Part shown: positions 36,196 through 44,536 of the stretch, piece after piece
Position numbering within the stretch: the stretch's first letter is position 1
How the letters are laid out: each line of letters opens with the position of its first letter
NCBI RefSeq assembly: GCF_013386115.1
Contig: NZ_JACAOR010000011.1
Location: 186,001-250,000 of the forward strand
Length of the DNA stretch: 64,000 bases
Direction: 5' to 3'
Source: Pseudomonas gingeri
Lineage (GTDB): Bacteria > Pseudomonadota > Gammaproteobacteria > Pseudomonadales > Pseudomonadaceae
Made by a program: the position numbers and the translations under genes
The notes under the pieces: generated by a model
Database searches by the model: none
What the model saw: the letters and a program-made list of their open reading frames with translations, nothing else
What the model was told of the DNA's origin: nothing

Positions 36196-38040
36196 TTATT
36201 GCTCCGCGCTTGTGCTGTTGGTTTTTTCCAGCGATACCGCCGGCTTGGCGTCCGGCTTGATCCACCAGGTGGACGTACCGACATCGTAGGTCGGCGAGAC
36301 TTTCGGGTGGCCGATATGATCCCAGTAGGCCACGCGCCAGGTCTTGATGTGCCAGTTCGGGATCACGTAGTAACCCCATTGCAGCACGCGGTCCAGTGCC
36401 CTGGCGTGGTCCACCAGGCTCTGCCGGGAGTCGGCGTTGATCAGTTGTTCCACCAGGGTATCCACCGCCGGGTCCTTGAGGCCCATGGTGTTGCGGCTGC
36501 CGGGCTTGTCGGCGCTGGCGGACATCCAGAACTCGCGCTGTTCGTTACCCGGCGAGCTGGATTGCGGGAAGCTGCCGACCACCATGTCGAAATCCCGCGA
36601 ACGCAGGCGGTTGATGTACTGGGACACGTCGACCCGGCGAATCACCAGGTCGATGCCCAGGTCGGCGAGGTTGCGCTTGAACGGCAACAGGACCCGCTCG
36701 AACTCGGTCTGGGCCAGCAGGAACTCGATGCTCACCGGCTTGCCGCTGGTGTCGACCATCTTGTCGTCGACGATATGCCAGCCGGCCTCCAGCAGCAGTT
36801 GGTAGGCGCGACGTTGCTGGTTGCGGATCATCCCGCTGCCGTCACACAGCGGCGGTTGGAAAGCCTCGTCGAACACCTGCTCGGGGATCTTGCCGCGCAG
36901 GGGCTCGAGAATCGCCAGTTGGGCCTTGTCCGGCAGACCGGTGGCCGCCATTTCCGAGTTCTCGAAATAACTGCGGGTGCGGGTATAGGCGCCATTGAAC
37001 AGCTGCTTGTTGCTCCACTCGAAGTCGAACAGCAGGCTCAGGGCATGACGTACGCGGATATCCTGGAACATCGGTTTGCGCAGGTTGTAGACAAAACCCT
37101 GCATGCCGGTCGGGTTGCCGTTGGGGATCTGCTCCTTGATCAGCCGTCCCTGGGCCACGGCAGGGGTGTTATAGGCATTGGCCCAGTTCTTCGCACTCAT
37201 CTCCAGCCAGTAGTCGAACTGCCCGGCCTTCAGGGCTTCGAGGGCGACGCTGTTGTCGCGGTAGTAATCGGTGGTCATCACGTCGAAGTTGTAGAACCCT
37301 CGATTGATCGGCAGGTCCTTGGCCCAGTAGTCCTTCACCCGTTCGTACCGTACCGAGCGCCCGGCCTTGACCTCGGCGACCTTGTACGGACCGCTGCCGA
37401 GGGGGAATTCCAGATTGCCCTTGGTGAAGTCGCGGGTGGCCCACCAGTGCTTGGGCAGTACCGGCAACTGGCCAAGGATCAGCGGCAGTTCGCGGTTGTT
37501 GGTGTGCTTGAACTTGAACAGCACCCGCAGCGGGTCTTCCGCGATCGCTTCGTCGACATCCGCGTAGTAGGCGCGGTAGAGCGGGGCGCCATCCTTGATC
37601 AGGGTCTGGAAACTGAACACCACGTCGTCGGCGCGCATGGGATGGCCGTCATGGAAGCGGGCCTCGGGGCGCAGGTAGAAGCGCACCCAGCTGTTGTCCG
37701 GGGCTTTTTCGATCTTTTCGGCGACCAGCCCGTATTCGGTGAAGGGCTCGTCCATGCCCTGGCGGGCCAGGGTGTCGTAGATCAGGCCGATATCGTCGGC
37801 CGGCACGCCCTTGCTGATAAAGGGGTTGAGGCTGTCGAATCCACCGGAGGCCGACTGGCGGAAGGTGCCGCCCTTGGGCGCATCCGGATTGACGAAATCG
37901 ACATGCTTGAAGTTGGCGGGGTATTTCGGCGGCTCGTCATAGAGCGTCAGGGCGTGTTGCGGGGCGGCGCTGGCGAAGCCGACCATCCCGGTCAGCAACA
38001 GGCCGCTGGCGGACAGCAGCAGGGCACGCAAAGGCATCAT
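36196..38040 (-). CDS. yejA: Peptide-binding protein 2 (YejA/NppA2)
   Basis: 614-residue periplasmic SBP_bac_5 protein. It has a signal peptide of about 26 residues (cleavage after ASA), then the YejA-type opening PANFKHVDFVNPDAPKGGTF. Its ATG overlaps the stop of the first binding protein gene (ATGA), which fixes the start at 38040. It probably binds small peptides or peptide-nucleotide antibiotics. Confidence 0.93.
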   Translation of the reverse strand: MMPLRALLLSASGLLLTGMVGFASAAPQHALTLYDEPPKYPANFKHVDFVNPDAPKGGTFRQSASGGFDSLNPFISKGVPADDIGLIYDTLARQGMDEPFTEYGLVAEKIEKAPDNSWVRFYLRPEARFHDGHPMRADDVVFSFQTLIKDGAPLYRAYYADVDEAIAEDPLRVLFKFKHTNNRELPLILGQLPVLPKHWWATRDFTKGNLEFPLGSGPYKVAEVKAGRSVRYERVKDYWAKDLPINRGFYNFDVMTTDYYRDNSVALEALKAGQFDYWLEMSAKNWANAYNTPAVAQGRLIKEQIPNGNPTGMQGFVYNLRKPMFQDIRVRHALSLLFDFEWSNKQLFNGAYTRTRSYFENSEMAATGLPDKAQLAILEPLRGKIPEQVFDEAFQPPLCDGSGMIRNQQRRAYQLLLEAGWHIVDDKMVDTSGKPVSIEFLLAQTEFERVLLPFKRNLADLGIDLVIRRVDVSQYINRLRSRDFDMVVGSFPQSSSPGNEQREFWMSASADKPGSRNTMGLKDPAVDTLVEQLINADSRQSLVDHARALDRVLQWGYYVIPNWHIKTWRVAYWDHIGHPKVSPTYDVGTSTWWIKPDAKPAVSLEKTNSTSAEQ

Positions 38041-39866
38041 TGGGCTTTCTCCGAAGCTTTCATCCACCAGGCGCTCAGGCCCAGGGTGTACGGCGGCGTG
38101 GTGACGAAGGCGAACCGATTGCGGTAGGCCAGGCGATGATAGTTGAGGTACCAGTTGGGAATCATGTAGTGCTGCCACAGCAGTACCCGGTCAAGGGCGC
38201 GCCCCGCGGCCAGCTGTTCGTCCCGCGAGCGGGCCGCCAGCAGGGCTTCGAGCAGGCGGTCGACCACCGGGTTGGCGACGCCTGCGTAATTCTTGCTGCC
38301 CTTGATGGCGGCCTGGCTGGAGTGGAAGTACTGCCATTGTTCAAGGCCCGGGCTGAGGGTCTGGTCGAGGGTCATCAGGATCATGTCGAAGTCGAACTGA
38401 TCGAGACGCTGTTTGTACTGGGCACGATCCACTGTTCTCAGGTGGGCGTCTACACCGATGCTGGCGAGGTTTTCGACATAGGGCTGGAGAATCCGCTCCA
38501 GGTTCGGGTTGACCAGCAGGATCTCGAAGCGCAGCGGCTGCCCGGCGCTGTTCAGCAGGCGCTGGCCGTCGAGCTTCCAGCCGGCCTCCTTCAGCAGGGC
38601 CAGGGCCTGGCGCATGGTCTCGCGGGGGATGCCGCGACCGTCGGTCCGGGGCAGGCTGAATGGCTGGCTGAACAGACCGGCGGGCAGTTGATCGCGGTAC
38701 GGCGAGAGCAACAGCCATTCCTGCCCGACCGGCAGGCCGGTGGCGGAAAACTCGCTGTTGGGGTAGTAGCTCATGGCGCGCTGGTAGGCGCCGCTGAACA
38801 GGGTGCGGTTGGTCCACTCGAAGTCGAACATCAGGCCCATGGCTTCGCGCACCTTGTCGGCGGCAAAGGTGCTGCGGCGGCTGTTCATGAACAGGCCCTG
38901 GGTCTGGGTCGGGATCTGGTGGGCAATCCGGGCCTTGATCACCTCGCCGCGGGCGACCGCGGGAAAGTTGTAGCCCGTGTTCCAGTTCTTCGCCTGGTGC
39001 TCGATGTAGATATCGAACTCGCCGGCCTTGAAGGCTTCGAAGGCGACGTCGCTGTCACGATAGAACTCGACTTCGACGCGGTCGAAGTTGTACTTGCCGC
39101 GATTGACCGGCAGGTTCTCGCCCCACCAGTTCTTCACCCGCTCGAACACCAGCTGCCGTCCGGGCTGGACCCGGGTGATACGGTAGGGGCCGCTGCCCAG
39201 CGGTGGCTCGAAGGTCGTCGCCTTGAAGTCGCGACCCTGCCAGTAGTGCTGTGGCAGCACCGGCAGTTCGCCCAGGCGCAGGATCAGCAGCGGGTTGCCC
39301 GAACGCTTGAAGACAAAGCGGATCCGCTGCGGCCCGAGCACATCCACCCGGGAAACCTCCTGCAGGCTGGTGCGGTACTGGGGGTGACCCTCCTTGAGCA
39401 GCAGGCGGTAGGAAAAGGCGACGTCATAGGCGGTGATCGGCGTGCCGTCGTGAAAGCGCGCTTCGGGACGCAGGTTGAACACCACCCAGCTGCGATCTTC
39501 GCTGTACTCCACCGATTGTGCGATCAAGCCGTAGCTGGAGGTCGGCTCGTCGCCCGAGGGGGCATACTGGCCGGTTCCGACCATCAGGGTTTCGTTCAGC
39601 TCGTTGACGCCATACTGCAGGAAGTTCGCGGTCGAGACCGGACTGGTGCCCTTGAAGGTGTAGGGGTTGAGCGTGTCGAAGGTACCGAAGGCCATGACCC
39701 GCAAGGTGCCACCCTTGGGCGCATCGGGATTGACCCAATCGAAATGGGTGAACCTGGCGGGGTACTTGAGCGTGCCGAACTGCGCATAACCGTGGCTTTC
39801 GCTGATCGTCGCGCTTGCGGGAGAGCTCAAGGCCAGGCTGATGAAGATCAGGAGGAGGGGACGCAT
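38037..39866 (-). CDS. Peptide-binding protein 1 (YejA paralogue/NppA1)
   Basis: 609-residue periplasmic SBP_bac_5 protein, paralogous to the next gene: both share the FTHFDWVNPDAPKGGTL-type opening and the ...MIPNWY/H...R.AYW.. ending. It has a signal peptide of about 20 residues (MRPLLLIFISLALSSPASA). Start is ATG 39866 behind CTCCTCC on the plus strand (GGAGGAG); an in-frame start at 39974 is upstream of the terminator of mltD and rejected. It is the first gene of the five-gene transporter operon. Confidence 0.92.
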   Translation of the reverse strand: MRPLLLIFISLALSSPASATISESHGYAQFGTLKYPARFTHFDWVNPDAPKGGTLRVMAFGTFDTLNPYTFKGTSPVSTANFLQYGVNELNETLMVGTGQYAPSGDEPTSSYGLIAQSVEYSEDRSWVVFNLRPEARFHDGTPITAYDVAFSYRLLLKEGHPQYRTSLQEVSRVDVLGPQRIRFVFKRSGNPLLILRLGELPVLPQHYWQGRDFKATTFEPPLGSGPYRITRVQPGRQLVFERVKNWWGENLPVNRGKYNFDRVEVEFYRDSDVAFEAFKAGEFDIYIEHQAKNWNTGYNFPAVARGEVIKARIAHQIPTQTQGLFMNSRRSTFAADKVREAMGLMFDFEWTNRTLFSGAYQRAMSYYPNSEFSATGLPVGQEWLLLSPYRDQLPAGLFSQPFSLPRTDGRGIPRETMRQALALLKEAGWKLDGQRLLNSAGQPLRFEILLVNPNLERILQPYVENLASIGVDAHLRTVDRAQYKQRLDQFDFDMILMTLDQTLSPGLEQWQYFHSSQAAIKGSKNYAGVANPVVDRLLEALLAARSRDEQLAAGRALDRVLLWQHYMIPNWYLNYHRLAYRNRFAFVTTPPYTLGLSAWWMKASEKAQ

Positions 39867-39934
39867 CAAGTCAGAGATCCGATCCAGGCGGCTTGGGCTA
39901 TATGGATCGTACCTTAACAGCTTGTATCGACAGG

Positions 39935-39962
39935 AAAAAGGCGTGCCGCAAGGGGGCACGCC
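39935..39962 (-). terminator. Terminator after mltD
   Basis: On the minus strand, GGCGTGCC (39962-39955) pairs with GGCACGCC (39947-39940) over a 7-base loop and runs into TTTTT (39939-39935). It separates mltD from the transporter operon. Confidence 0.88.
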
Positions 39963-40007
39963 CGACTCCTGCATCAGGTAACGTGGTGTTTTCGAGACGG
40001 CGGGTTA

Positions 40008-41414
40008 TCAGCGCGGTTTGGACACCGTCAGGATCTGACCTGGTTTCAGGGCCTGGCCGGTGCGCGGGTTGAGGCGCTTGAGGTGTTGCACCTCGAGATT
40101 GAAACGCTTGGCAACAATGTACAGCGAATCGCCTTTCTGCACTTTGTAGGTCGTCGTGGCTGTCTTGCTTGCCGGAGCCCGGACATTATCCTGCATCACC
40201 AGGGTCTGGCCGACCTTCAGCTTCTGACCGGACAGCTTGTTCCAGTGCTGCAGGTCCTTGACGTCCACCTTGTTGGCCTTGGCGATCGACGTCAGGTTGT
40301 CGCCGTTCTTGACCTTGTAGCGGCGGTTCAGGCGGACCGGAGCATTGCTGGCGACGTTTTCGAATACCGGTTTCTTCGGCCGCAGGCTGATCAGTTCCTC
40401 GGGCTTGAGGTTCGACAGGCTGGCGGTCAGCAATTGGGCCTTGGAACTCGGCACCAGCAGGTGTTGCGGACCGTCGAGGGTCGCCTTCTGCTTGTAGGCC
40501 GGATTCAGCTGGATCATCTCGTCTTCGTCGATCTCGGCCAGGGCCGCGACGCGGGAAAGGTCCATCGGCTGATTGACTTCGACGGTGGCGAAATACGGTT
40601 CGTTGGCGATCGGGTTGAGGTTCACGCCATAGGCTTCGGGGGCCATGACCACCTGGGACAGGGCCAGCAGCTTGGGCACGTAGTCACGGGTTTCCTGGGG
40701 CAGCGGCAGGTTCCAGTAGTCGGTGGGCAGGCCGAGTTTTTCGTTGCGCTCGATGGCCCGGCTGACCGTGCCTTCCCCGGCATTGTAGGCCGCCAGGGCC
40801 AGCAGCCAGTCGCCGTTGAACATGTCGTGCAGGCGGGTCAGGTAGTTCATCGCCGCGATGGTCGAGGCGGTGATGTCGCGGCGACCGTCGTAGAAGCGGT
40901 CCTGGCGCAGGTTGAAATAACGCCCGGTGGACGGGATGAACTGCCACAGGCCGACCGCATCGGCGCGTGAATAGGCCATCGGGTTGTAGGCGCTTTCGAT
41001 AACCGGCAGCAGCGCCAGTTCCAGCGGCATGTTGCGTTCTTCGAGGCGCTCGACGATGTAGTGGATGTAGAGGGTGCCGCGCTCGCTGGCATTCTCCAGG
41101 AACGACGGGTTGCTGGCGAACCACAGGCGCTGCTGCTCGATACGCGGGTTCACCCCCAGGCCATCCTGCAGCTTGAAGCCCTGGCGCATGCGCTCCCAGA
41201 CATCCTGGGGCGGAGTCGGGTTGGCTTTTTCGCCGAGCCAGATCGGTTTCTGCTTGATCCGGGTGCTGAGGTTCGGGGCCGGTTCGGTGCTGTTATCCGC
41301 CGGATGATGAAAGCTTTGGCAGCCCGCCAGGGTGGCGGACACAGCCACGGCGATAGCTTGAGCCAATCGCGTCAATGCGTCTTTGTTGATGGGTTTTCGG
41401 TTAGGTGACGACAT
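40008..41414 (-). CDS. mltD: Membrane-bound lytic transglycosylase D
   Basis: 468-residue peptidoglycan lytic transglycosylase, an outer membrane lipoprotein. Lipobox TLAGC is near residue 32. The SLT domain (about 110-250) has the catalytic glutamate in ALLPVIESAYNP, followed by GLWQFIPSTGRYF and AYNAGEGTV. Two LysM modules are at the C-terminus (about 340-390 and 410-460), with a weaker repeat-like segment before them. Start at ATG 41414 (MSSPNRKPINKDALTRL) places the signal peptide normally. Confidence 0.95.
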   Translation of the reverse strand: MSSPNRKPINKDALTRLAQAIAVAVSATLAGCQSFHHPADNSTEPAPNLSTRIKQKPIWLGEKANPTPPQDVWERMRQGFKLQDGLGVNPRIEQQRLWFASNPSFLENASERGTLYIHYIVERLEERNMPLELALLPVIESAYNPMAYSRADAVGLWQFIPSTGRYFNLRQDRFYDGRRDITASTIAAMNYLTRLHDMFNGDWLLALAAYNAGEGTVSRAIERNEKLGLPTDYWNLPLPQETRDYVPKLLALSQVVMAPEAYGVNLNPIANEPYFATVEVNQPMDLSRVAALAEIDEDEMIQLNPAYKQKATLDGPQHLLVPSSKAQLLTASLSNLKPEELISLRPKKPVFENVASNAPVRLNRRYKVKNGDNLTSIAKANKVDVKDLQHWNKLSGQKLKVGQTLVMQDNVRAPASKTATTTYKVQKGDSLYIVAKRFNLEVQHLKRLNPRTGQALKPGQILTVSKPR

Positions 41415-41513
41415 TGGCTGGAAGGTAGTTCCGGGCAAAAATGTCGGGGGATTCTAGAAAGCGCTCAGGGTGCGGTCAACCATTCAGAATTTTTGTGCCA
41501 ACCGCCCCACGGA

Positions 41514-42293
41514 TTAGAACTTATCTTTCCAGCCTCGCAGGGCAGCAAACACCTCGCTCGGCGACTGATTATCGAGGCCATTCCGTTCGTCTGCTTTTTC
41601 TTTAACAGATGTTTCCCCGACCCGCAGGAACGGATTGGTCAGCCGTTCCAGGGCAATGTTCGAGGGCAGGCTGATCCGACCATCGGCGCGCCACTGGCTG
41701 ACTTGTGCCACCCGCGCGGCGATGTCCGGGTTGTGCGGCTCGACGGCCTGGGCAAAGCGCAGGTTGCTCAGGGTGTATTCGTGGGTGCAGTAGACGGCGG
41801 TACTGGCCGGCAGGGCCGCCAGTCGGCTCAGGGAGGCATGCATCTGTCCGGGTGTACCCTCGAACAGGCGACCGCAGCCGGCGGCGAACAGGGTATCGCC
41901 GCAGAACAACAGCGGCGTGCCGACAGTCTCATGATAGAAGGCGATATGTCCGAGGGTATGACCGGGGACGGCGAACACCTGGAAGTCCAGGCCGAGTACC
42001 TTGACCCGGTCGTTGTCGTGCAACGCGAGGTCACGGGCCGGGATGTTCTCGGCGGCGGGACCGAGTACGCGGGCACCGGTCGCCTGCTTCAGGCGTTCGA
42101 CACCGCCGACGTGATCGTGATGGTGATGGGTGACGAGGATATCTTCCAGCTGCCAGCCCGGGTGCTGTTCCAGCCAGGCCAGCACCGGCGCGGCGTCGCC
42201 CGGATCGACCACCGCGCAGCGATGCCGGGCGTTGTCCTGCAGCAGCCAGATATAGTTGTCGGTGAAGGCGGGCAGTGCATCGATCTGTATCAT
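41514..42293 (-). CDS. gloB: Hydroxyacylglutathione hydrolase (glyoxalase II)
   Basis: 259-residue metallo-beta-lactamase-fold enzyme that hydrolyses S-lactoylglutathione in methylglyoxal detoxification. The metal motif THHHHDHVGG is at about 53-62, with further ligands in VPGHTLGHIAF and FCGDTLFAAGCGRLFEG. Start is ATG 42293 (MIQIDALPAFTDNYIW), the family N-terminus; the frame remains open to 42812 but overlaps the divergent methyltransferase. The neighbourhood gloB / yafS-like / rnhA / dnaQ is conserved in gammaproteobacteria. Confidence 0.95.
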   Translation of the reverse strand: MIQIDALPAFTDNYIWLLQDNARHRCAVVDPGDAAPVLAWLEQHPGWQLEDILVTHHHHDHVGGVERLKQATGARVLGPAAENIPARDLALHDNDRVKVLGLDFQVFAVPGHTLGHIAFYHETVGTPLLFCGDTLFAAGCGRLFEGTPGQMHASLSRLAALPASTAVYCTHEYTLSNLRFAQAVEPHNPDIAARVAQVSQWRADGRISLPSNIALERLTNPFLRVGETSVKEKADERNGLDNQSPSEVFAALRGWKDKF

Positions 42294-42368
42294 GTTGGAA
42301 GTCGCCAAGCGGAGAACAATGGCGCATCTTAGAGCCTGGGAAGGACTCATGGCGAGTTGGAGCAAGCA

Positions 42369-43127
42369 ATGACCGATAAAGCGTTCGCTCAGGCTGATCC
42401 TGACTGGCTGGCACTGATCAGCGCGGCCCGTGACTGGTTGTCCGGCCCGTTGGGGCAACTGCTGCTCGATGAAGAGCGGCGCATGCTCGAGGATGAACTC
42501 GGGCGTTATTTCGGCGGTTACCTGGTGCACTACGGCCCCTCCGCCGAAACCCCGCCACAGGCACAGCAGGTGCGGCGCAACGTGCGTCTCGGCGCGCCGC
42601 TGCCGGGGGTGGAGATCGTCTGCGACGAACGGGCCTGGCCGTTGAGCGAACACGCGGCCGATGTCGTGGTGCTTCAACACGGCCTGGATTTCTGCCTGTC
42701 GCCCCACGGCCTGCTGCGCGAAGCAGCGGCCAGCGTGCGTCCCGGCGGGCACCTGCTGATCATCGGGATCAATCCCTGGAGTGCCTGGGGGTTGCGGCAC
42801 GTGTTTGCCCACGATGCGTTGCGCCAGGCCCGATGCATTTCGCCGTCACGGGTCGCCGACTGGCTGAACCTGCTGGGCTTTGCGCTGGAGAAACGCCGCT
42901 TCGGATGCTATCGTCCGCCGCTGGCTTCACCGGCCTGGCAGGCACGACTGGCGGGCTGGGAACGGGTTGCCGGCGGCTGGCAGTTGTCGGGCGGTGGCTT
43001 CTATCTGTTGGTGGCGCGCAAGATCGTGGTCGGCCTGCGGCCCGTGCGCCAGGTGCGACGCGAACCGGTCGGCAAGCTGGTGCCGTTGCCCATGGCCAAG
43101 GTCAACCGCCGCCACAGCGAACCCTAG
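42369..43127 (+). CDS. YafS-like SAM-dependent methyltransferase
   Basis: 252-residue class I methyltransferase-like protein. The C-terminal side of the Rossmann fold is visible (VVVLQHGLDFCLSPHGLLREAAASVRPGGHLLIIGINPWSAWG), with the post-II acidic motif weaker than usual. Position between gloB and rnhA is the position of E. coli yafS. The substrate is unknown. Start is ATG 42369; an ATG four codons earlier (42357) is the alternative. Confidence 0.85.
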   Translation: MTDKAFAQADPDWLALISAARDWLSGPLGQLLLDEERRMLEDELGRYFGGYLVHYGPSAETPPQAQQVRRNVRLGAPLPGVEIVCDERAWPLSEHAADVVVLQHGLDFCLSPHGLLREAAASVRPGGHLLIIGINPWSAWGLRHVFAHDALRQARCISPSRVADWLNLLGFALEKRRFGCYRPPLASPAWQARLAGWERVAGGWQLSGGGFYLLVARKIVVGLRPVRQVRREPVGKLVPLPMAKVNRRHSEP

Positions 43128-43217
43128 GTGTTTTTTCCAGGGACCGGGTTCTCCGGTCCGGGCGTCGTCGGCCAGCTGCCGACGGGCCACAGGGCAATTT
43201 TCGATGGAAAGGTTGTA

Positions 43218-43670
43218 ATGAGCGATAGCGTTGAACTCTTCACTGATGGTGCCTGCAAGGGCAATCCCGGCCCCGGCGGCTGGGGCGCACTGCTGGTCTG
43301 CAAGGGTGTCGAGAAAGAACTCTGGGGCGGCGAGCTCAACACCACCAACAACCGCATGGAACTGCTGGGCGCGATCCGCGGCCTGGAAGAACTCAAGCGG
43401 CCGTGCGAGGTGCTGCTGGTGACCGACTCCCAGTACGTGATGAAAGGCATCACCGAGTGGATGGTCAACTGGAAGAAGCGCGGCTGGAAGACCGCGGCCA
43501 AGGAGCCGGTGAAGAATGCCGACCTGTGGCAACTGCTCGACGAGCAGGTCAACCGTCACACCGTGAAATGGAAATGGGTACGCGGGCATATCGGCCATCA
43601 TGGCAACGAGCGCGCCGACCAGTTGGCCAACCGCGGCGTGGATGAAGTGCGAGGAATCAAACATGCGTAG
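43218..43670 (+). CDS. rnhA: Ribonuclease HI
   Basis: 150-residue endonuclease degrading RNA in RNA-DNA hybrids. The catalytic acidic residues sit in FTDGACKGNPGPGGWG (Asp), NNRMELLGA (Glu), LVTDSQYV (Asp) and the C-terminal GNERADQLA (Asp). Start is ATG 43218; the in-frame extension to 43128 is not conserved-looking. The stop overlaps the dnaQ start by 8 bases. Confidence 0.97.
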   Translation: MSDSVELFTDGACKGNPGPGGWGALLVCKGVEKELWGGELNTTNNRMELLGAIRGLEELKRPCEVLLVTDSQYVMKGITEWMVNWKKRGWKTAAKEPVKNADLWQLLDEQVNRHTVKWKWVRGHIGHHGNERADQLANRGVDEVRGIKHA

Positions 43671-44418
43671 TGTGGTACTCGATACCGAAACCACCGGTAT
43701 GCCGGTCACCGACGGCCACCGGATCATCGAGATCGGTTGCGTCGAACTGATGGGCCGCCGCCTGACAGGCCGGCACTTCCATGTCTACCTGCAACCGGAC
43801 CGCGAAAGCGACGAGGGCGCGATCGGCGTCCACGGCATCACCGACCAGTTCCTGGTGGGCAAGCCACGTTTCGGCGAAGTGGCCGACGAGTTCTTCGAGT
43901 TCATCAAGGGCGCGCAGCTGATCATCCATAACGCGGCGTTCGACGTTGGCTTCATCAACAACGAATTCGCCTTGCTGGGGCAGCACGACCGGGCCGATAT
44001 CAGCCAGCACTGCAGCATCCTCGATACCCTGATGATGGCCCGGGAGCGGCACCCGGGACAGCGCAACAACCTCGATGCGCTGTGCAAGCGTTATGGCGTC
44101 GACAACTCCGGCCGCGAACTGCACGGCGCCTTGCTCGACTCGGAGATCCTCGCCGACGTCTACCTGACCATGACCGGTGGCCAGACCAGCCTGTCCCTGG
44201 CCGGCAACGCCACCGACGGCAATGGTTCCGGCGAAGGTTCGGGCAACCAGGCCACCGAGATCCGTCGCCTGCCGGCGGACCGCAAGCCGAGCCGGATCAT
44301 CCGTGCCAGCGAGAGCGAACTGGCCGAGCACCTGGCTCGCCTGGAAGTGATTGCCAAGTCCGCCGGAGCGCCGGCGCTGTGGACACAACTGGCCGAAGCC
44401 GAGTCGCAGTTGCACTAG
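43663..44418 (+). CDS. dnaQ: DNA polymerase III epsilon subunit (3'-5' proofreading exonuclease)
   Basis: 251-residue DEDDh exonuclease. ExoI is VLDTETTGM, ExoII is HNAAFDVGF, and ExoIII epsilon is HGALLDSEILADVY. The C-terminal tail for binding the alpha subunit is present. Start at ATG 43663, inside rnhA, gives the family N-terminus MRSVVLDTETTG. Coupled translation with rnhA is likely. Confidence 0.97.
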   Translation: MRSVVLDTETTGMPVTDGHRIIEIGCVELMGRRLTGRHFHVYLQPDRESDEGAIGVHGITDQFLVGKPRFGEVADEFFEFIKGAQLIIHNAAFDVGFINNEFALLGQHDRADISQHCSILDTLMMARERHPGQRNNLDALCKRYGVDNSGRELHGALLDSEILADVYLTMTGGQTSLSLAGNATDGNGSGEGSGNQATEIRRLPADRKPSRIIRASESELAEHLARLEVIAKSAGAPALWTQLAEAESQLH

Positions 44419-44486
44419 GGATTTTCAGCGGGCTTTTGTTACAAGAGATCTCGCTTCAGTTCACATGTAGGGCAAACAGCTTCTAC

Positions 44487-44524
44487 CCTGAAGGAATAGG
44501 CGGACAACGTTCCGCCGCTTCAGG
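44487..44524 (+). promoter_or_regulatory. Two-part hairpin in the leader of the decarboxylase gene
   Basis: CCTGAAG (44487-44493) pairs with CTTCAGG (44518-44524), and inside it GGCGGA pairs with TCCGCC (44499-44504 and 44511-44516). The structure ends 12 bases before the start codon and would cover the ribosome-binding area. No T-run follows, so a translational control element is more likely than a terminator. Confidence 0.55.
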
Positions 44525-44536
44525 ACTGAAAAGCCC

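Noticed and set aside
36199..39917. Two open frames of more than 600 codons on the plus strand opposite the two peptide-binding protein genes
   Set aside because: Both are antisense shadows. The minus-strand proteins have signal peptides, overlapping starts and family motifs.
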